Origin: a bacterium OL-1
Lineage (GTDB): Bacteria > Actinomycetota > Coriobacteriia > Coriobacteriales > Atopobiaceae
Assembly: GCA_000752675.2 (NCBI GenBank)
Contig: LM994625.1
Location: 183,030-247,029, forward strand
Direction of reading: 5' to 3'
Length of the DNA stretch: 64,000 bases
The notes under the pieces were generated by a model that saw nothing but the letters and a program-made list of their open reading frames with translations, made no database searches and had not been told where the DNA came from. Shown one piece after another: positions 49,447-59,801 of this stretch. Within the stretch, counting starts at the first letter, position 1. The number at the start of each line of letters is the position of its first letter. The position numbers and the translations under genes are program-made.

Positions 49447-49875
49447 ATGAGCAACGCAGGCAAGAAGGTCAAGGTGCACTACGTTGGCACCCTCGACGAC
49501 GGCACCAAGTTCGACTCGTCCCGCGACCGCAACGAGCCGCTGGCCTTCACGTGCATGGCCGGCCAGATGATCAAGGGCTTTGACGCCGCCGTCGACCAGA
49601 TGACCGTCGGCGAGACGAGAAACGTCCACATCCCCGCCGCCGAGGCATACGGCGAGAGGCGCGAGGACCTTGTCCAGACCCTGCCCATCGCGATGATGCC
49701 CGGAGCCGAGAAGCTCTCGGTGGGCGACCGCGTGACGCTGGCAACCCCCTCTGGCCAGCCCTTCCCCGCCCTGGTCGCAGCCAAGGACGACACCAACATT
49801 ACGTTCGACCTCAACCACGAGATGGCCGGCAAGGACCTCAACTTCGAGATTGAGCTCCTCGAGGTGGAGGAGTAG
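49447..49875 (+). CDS. FKBP-type peptidyl-prolyl isomerase, SlyD-like
   Basis: A 142-residue protein with KVKVHYVGTLDDGTKFDSSRDRNEPLAF opening the FKBP domain, MIKGFDAAVDQMTVGE, and an IF (insert-in-flap) chaperone domain around residues 75-125. It is SlyD-like in layout but lacks the His/Cys-rich metal-binding tail. A cytosolic folding catalyst is the likely role. ATG 49447 follows AAGGAGG; divergent from murI. Confidence 0.92.
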   Translation: MSNAGKKVKVHYVGTLDDGTKFDSSRDRNEPLAFTCMAGQMIKGFDAAVDQMTVGETRNVHIPAAEAYGERREDLVQTLPIAMMPGAEKLSVGDRVTLATPSGQPFPALVAAKDDTNITFDLNHEMAGKDLNFEIELLEVEE

Positions 49876-49942
49876 TTCTCGCCACGCCCGGCGGCAGCGC
49901 ACGATGCCCAAAGACACACTCCGTACGAGAACCCCGCAATAG

Positions 49943-49979
49943 CTCGCCCTCTGGCGCCGGATTGACGCCAGAGGGCGAG
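49943..49979. terminator. 14-bp perfect hairpin between convergent genes
   Basis: CTCGCCCTCTGGCG (49943-49956) pairs perfectly with 49966-49979; 9-nt loop. No clear U-tract on either side; possibly bidirectional. Confidence 0.65.
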
Positions 49980-50023
49980 TTGCCGTAAAAGCCGTGAAGT
50001 ACCCTGCAGCCCAGCCGCAGCGC

Positions 50024-51757
50024 CTATGCCTCTCTCGGCATCTTCCACGCGTGCTGGTTGGTGTGGAGCAGCTCCTCCGCGCGCTCGGAGAGAGGCGCAC
50101 CCAGGTAGTCGCGATAGACCGCCTGGATGGAGGGGTTCTCGTGGCTGCGACGCAGCTTGGCCACACGGTCAAGACCCCACAGGACGTCGCCGCGAACGCC
50201 TGCCAGCTCCTCGCCGTCGTGGATGGGCAATCCGCCGCCGCCAGAGCAGCCGCCGGGGCATGCCATGATCTCGACAAAGTCGTAGGAGACCTCGCCGGCC
50301 TCGAGCGCGTTGAGCAGCCGGTTGGCGTTGCCCAGCCCGCTCGCCACAGCCACGCGAAGGGTGGTGCCAGCAATGTCGAAGCTGGCCTCCTTCCAGCCGT
50401 CGAGGCCGCGCACGTCCTTGAAAGCGTCGGCGTCGCAGTTCTCGCCCGTGACCAGGTAGTATGCCGAGCGCAGCGCAGCCTCCATGACGCCGCCAGTAGC
50501 GCCAAAGATCACGCCGGCACCCGTTGCTGTGCCAAGTGGCTGGTCAAAGTCCGTCTCGGCAAGCGAGAAGACGTCGATGTGCTCGGCACGGATCATGCGG
50601 TCCACCTCGCGCACCGTGAGCGACACGTCCACGTCGGGATCGCCGCAGGCGTCGTTCATCACGGGGATGTCGACCTCAGCCTTCTTGGCCAGGCAAGGCA
50701 TGACCTCCACGCAGAAGATGCGGTGCGGGTCCACGCCCAGAAGCTCGGCATAGTAGCTCTTGGCGATGGCGCCAAACATCTGGCCGGGCGACTTTGAGGT
50801 GGAGAGCTGGTCGGTGAAGCGCGGGTGGCGCGCCTTGCAGTAGCGCACCCAGCCGGGGCAGCAGCTCGTGAACATGGGGAACTTCACGCCCTCGGGGTGC
50901 TTTAGGTGCTCAACCAGCTCGGAGCCCTCCTCCATGATGGTGAGATCTGCCGAGAAGTCTGTGTCAAACACGTAGTCGAAGCCCATGCCCTTGAGCGCGG
51001 TGACCAGGCGCTGCGCCGTGGCCTTCTCGCGCGGCAGGCCGAAGGGCTCTCCCCAGGCCGTGCGCACGGCGGGCGCCACCTGCACCACCACGATCTTGTC
51101 TGGGTCCGCCAGGGCATCGAAGACGCGGTCGGTGTCGTCGCGCTCGCGCAGCGCTCCGGTGGGGCAGTGGGTGATGCACTGGCCGCAGAGGGCGCAGTCG
51201 GAGTCCTCGATCAGGCCGCCGCCGCGAACGCCCACGCAGGTGTGGCTCGAGCGGTTGGTGAGGTCCCAGATGCCCTCGGCTTGGACCTTCTCGCACACCT
51301 GGATGCAGCGCAGGCAGTTGATGCACTTGTCGTTGTTACGGATGAGCGGGAAGTCCTGGTTCCAGGGCTGGTGCGGCAGATGCTTGGTGTAGGGCAGGCT
51401 CGTGATGCCAAGGTCGTTGGCGACCGTCTGCAGCGTGCAGTTGCCGGAGCGCACGCAGCTCGTGCACTCGGAGTCGTGCTGCGAGAGGAGAAACTCCACG
51501 TTGGCCTTGCGCGCCACGCGCACCTTGGGGCTATTTGTGCGCACCACCATGCCATCGAGCACGGTGTTGTTGCAGGCCGCCACCAGCTGGTCGATGCCCT
51601 CGATCTCGACCACGCACGCCCTGCACGCACCAATCTCGTTGATGTCGCGCAGGAAGCACAAGGTTGGAATGTTGATGTTCACGGACCTGGCCGCGTCCAA
51701 GATGGAGGTGTGCTCCGGGACCGTGACCTGCTTGCCGTCGATAGTAAGGGTTACCAC
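50024..51757 (-). CDS. [FeFe]-hydrogenase catalytic subunit, group A
   Basis: A 577-residue hydrogenase. The N-terminal [2Fe-2S] domain has Cys at about 34, 45, 48 and 62; a His/Cys3 [4Fe-4S] site follows (H94, C98, C101, C107) and a 2x[4Fe-4S] ferredoxin domain (CINCLRC, CALCGQC). The H-cluster motifs are complete: TSCCPGW (297-303), MPCLAKKAE (353-361), MACPGGCSGGGG (498-509). Start is a GTG overlapping the TAA of the flavoprotein gene upstream, with GGGAGG before it. Translational coupling implies an obligate two-subunit enzyme. Confidence 0.95.
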   Translation of the reverse strand: MVTLTIDGKQVTVPEHTSILDAARSVNINIPTLCFLRDINEIGACRACVVEIEGIDQLVAACNNTVLDGMVVRTNSPKVRVARKANVEFLLSQHDSECTSCVRSGNCTLQTVANDLGITSLPYTKHLPHQPWNQDFPLIRNNDKCINCLRCIQVCEKVQAEGIWDLTNRSSHTCVGVRGGGLIEDSDCALCGQCITHCPTGALRERDDTDRVFDALADPDKIVVVQVAPAVRTAWGEPFGLPREKATAQRLVTALKGMGFDYVFDTDFSADLTIMEEGSELVEHLKHPEGVKFPMFTSCCPGWVRYCKARHPRFTDQLSTSKSPGQMFGAIAKSYYAELLGVDPHRIFCVEVMPCLAKKAEVDIPVMNDACGDPDVDVSLTVREVDRMIRAEHIDVFSLAETDFDQPLGTATGAGVIFGATGGVMEAALRSAYYLVTGENCDADAFKDVRGLDGWKEASFDIAGTTLRVAVASGLGNANRLLNALEAGEVSYDFVEIMACPGGCSGGGGLPIHDGEELAGVRGDVLWGLDRVAKLRRSHENPSIQAVYRDYLGAPLSERAEELLHTNQHAWKMPREA

Positions 51758-53571
51758 TGCTCGATCCTCCCCCCGCGGAACGCACCAAAGCCAAAGTGAT
51801 CGCACCTCAGGCACCTCGATGCCTCTTGGTGGGCCTCTTCCTCGGTGAGCCCGTTCTCGATGAGGTCAAAGTCGCGCTTACGGTCCTCGGCCTCGCGCAG
51901 CGTCATCTCGCACCTGGCGCAGCTCGTCTTGCCCTTGAACTGCACGGGCGGCAGGTCCACGTCAAGCGTGATCTGGTGGTTGAAGCCCAGGTAGTTGTCG
52001 ATGTTGCCTGCGGCGACCTTGCCTGCGTTGACGGCGCGGATGACCGTGGCGGGACCACCCTGGCAGTCGCCGCCGGAGAAGACGCCATCCATGCCGGGTA
52101 CGGCGGAATCTTCCCCCACCTCGATGCGCCCGCGCTTGCAGGGCACGCCCTGCTCCTCGAAGGGCCCGGACTCGATGGCCTGGCCAATGGCCACCACCAC
52201 ACGCTCGCAGGGGATGACCTCCTCGGGGGCATCAGCCTGCCTCGGGGCAAAGCGTCCGCGCGAGAGCCCGCCAATGATCTGGCGCTGCACGCGCAGGCCG
52301 GTGACGTAGCCGTCTTGGGACTCGATGGCAATGGGCGCGTGGAGCTCGAGAAGCTCGCAGCCCTCGGCCTTGGCACCCGCGATCTCCTCGTCCTGGGCCG
52401 TCATGTCGGCGACGCGGCGGCGGTAAACGATGGTGACCTTCTTGGCGCCCAGGCGAATGGCGGAGCGTGCCACGTCCATGGCCACGTTGCCGCCGCCAAT
52501 TACGCAGACGCGCTCGTGCGAGAAGTCCGGGCGGACCTCATCACCCAGGGCACGCAGCATCTCGACGGCGGAAAGCACACCCACCGAGTCCTCCCCGGGA
52601 AGGCCCAGCTTGCGGTCCAGGTGCGCACCAATGGCTAGGTAGACCGCGTCGTAGTCCTTGCGCAGCACAGCGAGGTTCTCGACCTTGGTGTCGCACTTCA
52701 CCTGGATGCCACAGTCGAGAATCCACTGAATCTCGGCGTCGAGGCGCTCGTGGGGCAGGCGGTAGTTGGGGATGCCGTAGCGGAGCATTCCACCCAGCTT
52801 GTGACGCGCCTCATAGATGGTGACGTCGTGTCCCATGACCGAGAGGTAGTACGCGCACGAGAGGCCCGCGGGACCGCCGCCCACCACGGCAACGCGCTTG
52901 CCGGTCTTCTCGGCCATGTTGGGACGGTAGTCCGTCTCCATGTGGTCAACGGCATAGCGCTTGAGTCCGCGGATGTTCATGGGGTCGTCGACCATGCCGC
53001 GACGGCAGTTCATCTCGCAGGGATGCTCGCAGACATAGCCACAGACCAGGGGCAGCGGGTTGTCCTTGCGAATGAGGCGGACCGCATCCGTGTAGCGGCG
53101 CGCCTCCACCAGGCTGATATAGCCGGGGATGTCCACGCCCGCCGGGCAGCCGGAGACGCAGGGCACGAGCTGGCTCTGTGTGAAGCCGCAGGCGTGCTTC
53201 TGGACGTGGTGCTCGAAGTCATCGCGGAAGCCGCGGATGGCGGTGAGCGCCATGTCGCCGGCCTCGTAGCCAATGGCGCAGTCGGCCGAGAGGTAGATTG
53301 TGCGCGCCGTGCGCTCGATGAGGTCGAGCGTGTGCTCGTCCGCGCGGTTCTCCAGGACGTCGTTCAAAAGGTCCGAGAGCGCGCGCAGGCCAACGCGGCA
53401 GGGCGTGCACTTGCCGCAGCTCTGCGTGGCGCACATGTTTACGTACGCCGCGGTGAACTCCACCGGGCAGGGAGCGAGCGAGCTTACCGCAAGGCGCCGA
53501 CCAAGCGCCTCGTGCAGGCTGTCCATGACAGCCTGGGCCTCGCTACGCTGCATCACATGAAGCCTAGCCAT
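51751..53571 (-). CDS. NuoF-type Fe-S domain fused to GltD-like NAD(P)H oxidoreductase
   Basis: A 606-residue flavoprotein. Residues about 40-125 match the C-terminal [4Fe-4S] domain of NuoF (SCGKCTPCR at 51-59, fourth Cys near 98) without the preceding FMN/NADH domain. A GltD-type module follows: Cys-rich CVSGCPAGVDIPGYI and CGYVCEHPCEMNC, FAD motif VAVVGGGPAGLSCAYYL, and NAD(P) motif VCVIGGGNVAMDVARSA. A C-terminal CxxC pair follows (CARC, CLRC). It is coupled to the [FeFe]-hydrogenase and would exchange electrons between NAD(P)H and H2. Confidence 0.9.
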   Translation of the reverse strand: MARLHVMQRSEAQAVMDSLHEALGRRLAVSSLAPCPVEFTAAYVNMCATQSCGKCTPCRVGLRALSDLLNDVLENRADEHTLDLIERTARTIYLSADCAIGYEAGDMALTAIRGFRDDFEHHVQKHACGFTQSQLVPCVSGCPAGVDIPGYISLVEARRYTDAVRLIRKDNPLPLVCGYVCEHPCEMNCRRGMVDDPMNIRGLKRYAVDHMETDYRPNMAEKTGKRVAVVGGGPAGLSCAYYLSVMGHDVTIYEARHKLGGMLRYGIPNYRLPHERLDAEIQWILDCGIQVKCDTKVENLAVLRKDYDAVYLAIGAHLDRKLGLPGEDSVGVLSAVEMLRALGDEVRPDFSHERVCVIGGGNVAMDVARSAIRLGAKKVTIVYRRRVADMTAQDEEIAGAKAEGCELLELHAPIAIESQDGYVTGLRVQRQIIGGLSRGRFAPRQADAPEEVIPCERVVVAIGQAIESGPFEEQGVPCKRGRIEVGEDSAVPGMDGVFSGGDCQGGPATVIRAVNAGKVAAGNIDNYLGFNHQITLDVDLPPVQFKGKTSCARCEMTLREAEDRKRDFDLIENGLTEEEAHQEASRCLRCDHFGFGAFRGGRIEQW

Positions 53572-53690
53572 AAGGTCCTCTCCTTGTCTTGGTCGCCCGG
53601 CCTGGGTCCCCACCCAGGCAGACGCATAACATTTCAAGTTTCCCGGCTGACGGAGCCACGCCAACCGTCAATCCGCAAACGGTAGAAAGC

Positions 53691-53718
53691 GAGGGGTGGG
53701 CGCTCAGGCCCACCCCTC
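53691..53718 (-). terminator. Terminator hairpin after metY
   Basis: GAGGGGTGGGC (53691-53701) with GCCCACCCCTC (53708-53718), 6-nt loop; on the minus strand GCTTTCT follows. Confidence 0.65.
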
Positions 53719-53787
53719 TGAACGGCGTTTTCTTGTCGCCGTGTGGATGTATTGCAGATACCAGTGGCGAGAGGAACGCAGGCGCCC

Positions 53788-55071
53788 CTACACGCGGGCC
53801 AGCGCCTGCTCCACGTCTGCCACGAGGTCGTCGGTGCCCTCGATGCCACAGCTCATACGCACCATTGCAGGAGAGATGCCGGCCGCTACCAGCTCGTCGT
53901 TGGTCATCTGGCGGTGCGTCGAGGACGCCGGGTGCAAACAGCAGCTGCGCGCGTCGGCCACGTGCGTCTCGATCGCAAAGACGCGCAGCCCAGCCATGAA
54001 GCGCTCCGCCGCCTCGCGACCGCCGGCAACCTCGAAGCTCACCACGCCGCAGCTACCGTTGGGCAGGTACTTCTCGGCAAGCTTGTGGTACGGGTCCCCA
54101 GGGAGGTCCGGGTAGCGCACGGACGCCACCTTGTCACTTGTGGAGAGAAACTCGGCTACGGCGCGGGCGTTCTTGCAGTGCTGCGGCACGCGCACGTGCA
54201 GGCTCTCGAGGCCAAGGTTCAGATAGAAGGCGTTCTGCGGGCTTTGGATGCTGCCAAAGTCGCGCATGAGCTGCGACGTTGCCTTGGTGATGTAGGCACC
54301 TGCCTGCCCGAACTTCTCGACATAGACGATGCCGTGGTAGGACTCGTCAGGAGTCGTGAGGCCAGGGAAGCGCTCCGCGTTGGCCATCCAGTCGAACTTG
54401 CCGGAGTCCACAATGGCGCCACCCACGCACGCGCCGTGCCCGTCCATGTACTTGGTGGTGGAGTGGGTCACAATATCCGCACCCCACTCGATGGGACGGC
54501 AGTTGATGGGCGTGGGGAAGGTGTTGTCCACGATGAGGGGCACGCCGTGGGCATGGGCCGCCGTAGCGAACTTCTCGATGTCGAGAACCGCCAGCGCCGG
54601 GTTGGCGATGGTCTCGCCAAAGACGCACTTGGTGTTGGGGCGGAACGCGGCGTCTAGCTCCTCCGGCGTGCAGTTGGGGTCAACGAAGGTGCACTCGATA
54701 CCCATCTTGCCCAGCGTGTGGGCAAGGAGGTTGAAGGTGCCTCCGTAGATGGCAGAGCTTGCCACCACGTGGCCGCCTGCCTCGCAGATGTTGAAGACGG
54801 CAAAGAAATTGGCCGCCTGGCCAGAGCTGGTGAGCATGGCCGCGGTGCCACCCTCGAGCGAGGCGATCTTGGCCGCTACGTAATCGTTTGTAGGGTTCTG
54901 GAGACGCGTGTAGAAGTAGCCCGTGTCCTCCAGGTCGAAGAGGCGCCCCATGGCATCGGAGGTGTCGTACTTGAAGGTGGTGGACTGGACGATGGGCACC
55001 TGGCGCGGCTCGCCGTTACCCGGCGTGTAGCCCGCCTGCACACAGCGGGTCTCGATGCTCTGTTCGCTCAT
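53788..55071 (-). CDS. metY: O-acetylhomoserine aminocarboxypropyltransferase
   Basis: A 427-residue PLP enzyme of the Cys/Met family. Start ETRCVQAGYTPGNGEPRQVPI and YTRLQNPTNDYVAAKIASLEGG, the PLP lysine in HSTTKYMDGHG (about residue 208), and the MetY-type long C-terminus with SCCLHPASSTHRQM. It makes homocysteine directly from O-acetylhomoserine and sulfide. ATG 55071 follows AAAGGAG. It lies 40 bp after fumC and may share its transcript; no SAM riboswitch is seen. Confidence 0.93.
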   Translation of the reverse strand: MSEQSIETRCVQAGYTPGNGEPRQVPIVQSTTFKYDTSDAMGRLFDLEDTGYFYTRLQNPTNDYVAAKIASLEGGTAAMLTSSGQAANFFAVFNICEAGGHVVASSAIYGGTFNLLAHTLGKMGIECTFVDPNCTPEELDAAFRPNTKCVFGETIANPALAVLDIEKFATAAHAHGVPLIVDNTFPTPINCRPIEWGADIVTHSTTKYMDGHGACVGGAIVDSGKFDWMANAERFPGLTTPDESYHGIVYVEKFGQAGAYITKATSQLMRDFGSIQSPQNAFYLNLGLESLHVRVPQHCKNARAVAEFLSTSDKVASVRYPDLPGDPYHKLAEKYLPNGSCGVVSFEVAGGREAAERFMAGLRVFAIETHVADARSCCLHPASSTHRQMTNDELVAAGISPAMVRMSCGIEGTDDLVADVEQALARV

Positions 55072-55111
55072 GAGAACTCCTTTCTGCCGTGCGCGCGAGG
55101 GTCGCTCGCGC

Positions 55112-56476
<1,365 letters not shown>

Positions 56477-56488
56477 GCGCTGCGTCTC

Positions 56489-57928
56489 CTATTCCACAGG
56501 GGTTTCGGTCGTGGCGTCCTCGGTGGGGGCGGTGCTCTCGACCTCAGCGGCGTCCGCGGCAGGCGCCTCCTCGGACAGCGCACCCTCCTCCGCGGCCTCG
56601 TCGCTTGCCTCGCGACGCTTCATGCCCGAGACAATCGCCGAGACGACCTCGCTCTGGTCGCGCCCGGCAACACCAAGGTCTGCGCGCACGCCGCGGAAGC
56701 GCGGGCTGTGGCGAAACTCGTCTGCCAGCGTCGCGTTGGTGCGCGCGTTGCAGAGCGCACCCAGGTCGCGCTGAATCTCGTCCATGTACTGGCTCATCTG
56801 CGCGCGCTCGTCGCCCAGCACCACGCCCAGGCGGTTAGCCACGTAGTGCAGCTCCTTCGCGTCGCGACGGGCGTCGTAGACCGCATTGGCACTAGAGAGG
56901 TCAAGGCCAAAGAGCGCCTGGTCAAGGGCATCGAGCTCCTCGTCAAAGCGAGACCTGAGGTCCTCCTCGCTAAGGCCGCGCGCAAGCACGGACTTCTTCC
57001 AGCGAAAGCTCGAGAGCTCCTCCACCAGCGCGTCGAGCTTCTTGACGAGGCTCTTCTTGCGCACCAGCTCCATGAACGAGCTCCGCTCGAGCTTGCGCTC
57101 GTGGGCGCACGCAACGGGAAGCAGGCTGTTCTCGCCCAGCTCGCCTGCCTCGACAAGGTCGTCGACCGTCTGGGAGAAGATGTCTATCCCACGCAGGCGC
57201 GCGGTGGCGTCAAGCAGGTTTCGCAGGATCTTGTCGGCACGCTCGGCCTGCTTCTTGGACTCCCAGGGGGAGAGGAACGAGACAAGCGAGCGGAGCCTAC
57301 GGACGGCCATGCGAAAGTCACAGAGGGCGTCAGTGTCATCGGGGTTGCTGAAGAAGCGCTCGGCGCTGGCCGCAAGCTCACCGGCAGATGCGGTGACCTC
57401 GCCCTCGATGGAGACGAGCGACCCCCAAACGCTGGGCTTGGGGCCATCCACAAACCAGAGAAGCGACGCGGGTGCCGGGGTGGCCACCTCGCCCTCCGCC
57501 GCAGCTTCGGGCTGCGGCAGCTCGAGCGCCAGCGCGGCACCCTTGTTCAGTCTGATGGTCATGCCCAACAGGCGCGACGCGATGGCATCAAGCGAGGGCA
57601 CATGGCCAACAATGACCACGGTGTCCTCGGACGTGGTGGAAATCTGCGCGAAAATGGCGTCCACGTTCTGGTCGTAGAGGGTCTGGTCAACCTCAATGCC
57701 ATCCACGCCCAGCACGTTTGCGACCACCTGCGCCGTCTGCATGGCCCGAATTGCCGGGCTTGACCACACGTTCACGTCGTCATAGTCCTCGAGCAGAGAG
57801 AACGTGCGCGGATACGCAATCTCTAGGGCGTGCCTGCCATCTGGAGTGAGCTCGCGGTATAGATCCGACGAGTCATCCGGTGCCTTCTCGGCCTTACCAT
57901 GCCGCACGAGAACAAGGGTCCTGACCAT
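56489..57928 (-). CDS. SixA-type histidine phosphatase fused to a CHAD domain
   Basis: A 479-residue fusion. Residues 1-165 form a SixA phosphohistidine phosphatase (LVLVRHGKAEKAPDDSS, ELTPDGRHALE, VWSSPAIRAMQTAQVV, IVGHVPSLDAIAS). Residues about 195-440 are a helical CHAD domain with RMAVRRLRSLVSFLSP. CHAD domains bind polyphosphate. The usual His before the Arg pair is Cys here (ALCDFRMAVRRLR). The C-terminal tail is acidic Glu/Ala/Ser-rich. It could link phosphohistidine or polyphosphate turnover to an unknown partner. Confidence 0.88.
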   Translation of the reverse strand: MVRTLVLVRHGKAEKAPDDSSDLYRELTPDGRHALEIAYPRTFSLLEDYDDVNVWSSPAIRAMQTAQVVANVLGVDGIEVDQTLYDQNVDAIFAQISTTSEDTVVIVGHVPSLDAIASRLLGMTIRLNKGAALALELPQPEAAAEGEVATPAPASLLWFVDGPKPSVWGSLVSIEGEVTASAGELAASAERFFSNPDDTDALCDFRMAVRRLRSLVSFLSPWESKKQAERADKILRNLLDATARLRGIDIFSQTVDDLVEAGELGENSLLPVACAHERKLERSSFMELVRKKSLVKKLDALVEELSSFRWKKSVLARGLSEEDLRSRFDEELDALDQALFGLDLSSANAVYDARRDAKELHYVANRLGVVLGDERAQMSQYMDEIQRDLGALCNARTNATLADEFRHSPRFRGVRADLGVAGRDQSEVVSAIVSGMKRREASDEAAEEGALSEEAPAADAAEVESTAPTEDATTETPVE

Positions 57929-58217
57929 GAGACAACCTCCGCAAACGCAACGCTTACCCCTACCTGAGCCCCAACGCACAGAAGCGAGCTCTGCCCGCAT
58001 GAAGTTTTAGCATAGCAGGCCCCGTGATGCCGGCGTTAAACGCAAGGTTCGACGGTCAACCGGCTTGGGTGGACGATGTTACGTCCTCCTGGCGCGCAGC
58101 GCACAAATGGATAGCATAACGATGGTTCTGCATTCATCAGATTGGAAAACCGCACGAAACGCAGTTTTGCTACCATAAAGCTGCAACCTTGAGCAATAAA
58201 TTGAGGGGAGCGGTCAG

Positions 58218-59519
58218 ATGAATCGGGAAACGGTAACCGCGCACAGCAAGAATCTTGGCAAGGACATGAGCGTCCGCGTCTATGGTGAGTCCGGATGGCC
58301 CATCGTCGCTTTTCCCATCCAGGATGCGATGAGCGACTCCTACGAGCAGTTCGGCATGGTCGACGCCATGAAGGACTACATCGAGGGCGGCAAGGTCCAG
58401 CTCTTTGTCCTCGACTCCGTCGACGCCGAGGGTTGGTCCGACCGCGGCGGTGACAACGTGCTGCGCGTCAAGGTGATTGAGGCGTTCTACAACTACGTAT
58501 GCGAGGAGGTCGTCCCCTTCGTTCACGAGCGCAACGGCTCTGACCTGCGCCCGCTCACGATGGGCTGCTCGCTTGGCGCAACGCACGCCCTTGTCGCCTT
58601 CCTGCGCCGCCCGGACCTCTTCCAGGGCGTCATCGCGCTCTCCGGCGGATACGACGCGCAGTTCTTCTTTGGCGACTGGATGAACACCACCCTGTACTTC
58701 AACTCCCCCGTTCACTTCCTGCCCAACACCCCGCACGACCACCCCTACATCGACCTCTACAACAGGCGCGAGATCGCCCTGTGCTGCGGCCAGGGCGCTT
58801 GGGAGGAAGAGGGCCTGCGCACCGAGCACATCGTGGACGACGCCTTCCGTGCGCTGGGCGTGAACGCCTGGTGCGACTACTGGGGAACCGACGTGGACCA
58901 CGACTGGCCCTGGTGGCAGAAGCAGGTCCAGTACTTCCTCCCCTACGTGTTGGACGAGGCCGAGAAGTACCACGCCGAGGAGGTTGCCGAGACCGCAAAG
59001 AACGCGCCGGCCAAGCCCGTGACCGCCAAGAAGCCCGCGGGAACCAAGGCCACGCGCACGTCTCGCGCGAAGGCACCTGCTGCGAAGAAGGCCACGCCTG
59101 CAGCAAAGGCCGCACCTGCGGCAAAGGCGGCTCCCGCGGCAAAGGCCGCACCTGCGGCAAAGTCCGCGCCTGCGGCAAAGGCAGCTCCCGCGGCAAAGGC
59201 CAAGGCCGCAGCCAAGGCCGCAGCCAAGGCCGAGCCCGCACCCAAGGCCGCAGCCAAGGCCGAGCCCGCACCCAAGGCCGCAGCCAAGGCCGAGCCCGCA
59301 GCCAAGCCCGCACCCAAGGCCGAGCCCGCAGCCAAGCCCGCACCCAAGGCCGCACCGGTAGCCAAGCCTGCGTCCAAGGCTGAACCCGCCAAGAAGCCGG
59401 CGGCCGCCGAGAAGCCCGCTGCAAAGCCCGCCACGGCCCCCAAGGCACCTGCAAAGAAGGTCGCGCCCGCAAAGCCCGCTGCAAAGAAGACGAAGCGCAC
59501 CCGCAAGTCGACCCGCTAG
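58218..59519 (+). CDS. Esterase-like alpha/beta hydrolase with long Lys/Ala/Pro-rich tail
   Basis: A 433-residue protein in two parts. Residues 1-255 are an esterase D-like alpha/beta hydrolase: nucleophile Ser118 in MGCSLGATHALV, and DVDHDWPWW near 225-233 with a candidate catalytic His. No signal peptide is evident. Residues 261-433 are composed almost only of Ala, Lys, Pro and Glu (AAPAAK and AAKAEPAPK repeats) ending KKTKRTRKSTR, like histone H1-type tails. The tail should be disordered and strongly basic, suited to bind DNA, polyphosphate or acidic glycans. Confidence 0.85.
   Translation: MNRETVTAHSKNLGKDMSVRVYGESGWPIVAFPIQDAMSDSYEQFGMVDAMKDYIEGGKVQLFVLDSVDAEGWSDRGGDNVLRVKVIEAFYNYVCEEVVPFVHERNGSDLRPLTMGCSLGATHALVAFLRRPDLFQGVIALSGGYDAQFFFGDWMNTTLYFNSPVHFLPNTPHDHPYIDLYNRREIALCCGQGAWEEEGLRTEHIVDDAFRALGVNAWCDYWGTDVDHDWPWWQKQVQYFLPYVLDEAEKYHAEEVAETAKNAPAKPVTAKKPAGTKATRTSRAKAPAAKKATPAAKAAPAAKAAPAAKAAPAAKSAPAAKAAPAAKAKAAAKAAAKAEPAPKAAAKAEPAPKAAAKAEPAAKPAPKAEPAAKPAPKAAPVAKPASKAEPAKKPAAAEKPAAKPATAPKAPAKKVAPAKPAAKKTKRTRKSTR
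59101..59360 (+). repeat. In-frame minisatellite encoding the basic tail
   Basis: First an 18-bp period (GCAAAGGC..CCTGCG, encoding AAPAAK) from about 59101 to 59205, then a 30-bp period seen at 59221, 59251 and 59281 (CAGCCAAGGCCGAGCCCGCA repeated), then a variant 30-bp unit at 59301 and 59331. All units keep the reading frame. Confidence 0.9.
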
Positions 59520-59541
59520 TCCCACAACCATCGCACGCAAT

Positions 59542-59576
59542 AAAGGCGAGGCAGGAATTTCTCCTGCCTCGCCTTT
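59542..59576 (+). terminator. Hairpin terminator after the esterase gene
   Basis: Perfect 14-bp stem AAAGGCGAGGCAGG (59542-59555) with 59563-59576 and a 7-nt loop; the T residues are within the stem end (CCTTTCTCGT). Confidence 0.8.
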
Positions 59577-59634
59577 CTCGTATGCCTCGTTGTTCTCGCC
59601 CCTGGCCCCAACGACCGTACATGGAGCTCTCCCC

Positions 59635-59718
59635 GCAGAGAATAGCTCCATTTCTTAAACCGATTACGGCGACCTGCGGAAACGCGGCGGGCGTTTAAGA
59701 AAAGGAGCTATTCTCTGC
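59635..59718. repeat. Long intergenic hairpin, family B copy 2
   Basis: Arms 59635-59660 and 59693-59718 pair at 25 of 26 positions (begin GCAGAGAATAGCTCC). Loop core GACCTGCGGAAACG at 59671-59684. The stem sequence matches 48401-48469. It lies in the convergent gap 59520-59801. Confidence 0.85.
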
Positions 59719-59801
59719 AAAATGGCCTGTGGCACGCGGTCATCTCGTACGGGATTGCCGCGGCAACGGCCCCTCCGGCTTTGCAGGGTGCCCACGGCGT
59801 C

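Noticed and set aside
55072..55111. SAM riboswitch before metY
   Set aside because: Only 40 bp separate fumC and metY, too short for any known SAM aptamer.
58170..59651. Gly/Cys/Leu-rich frame antisense to the esterase tail
   Set aside because: Produced by the Ala/Lys minisatellite read backwards; no start signal.
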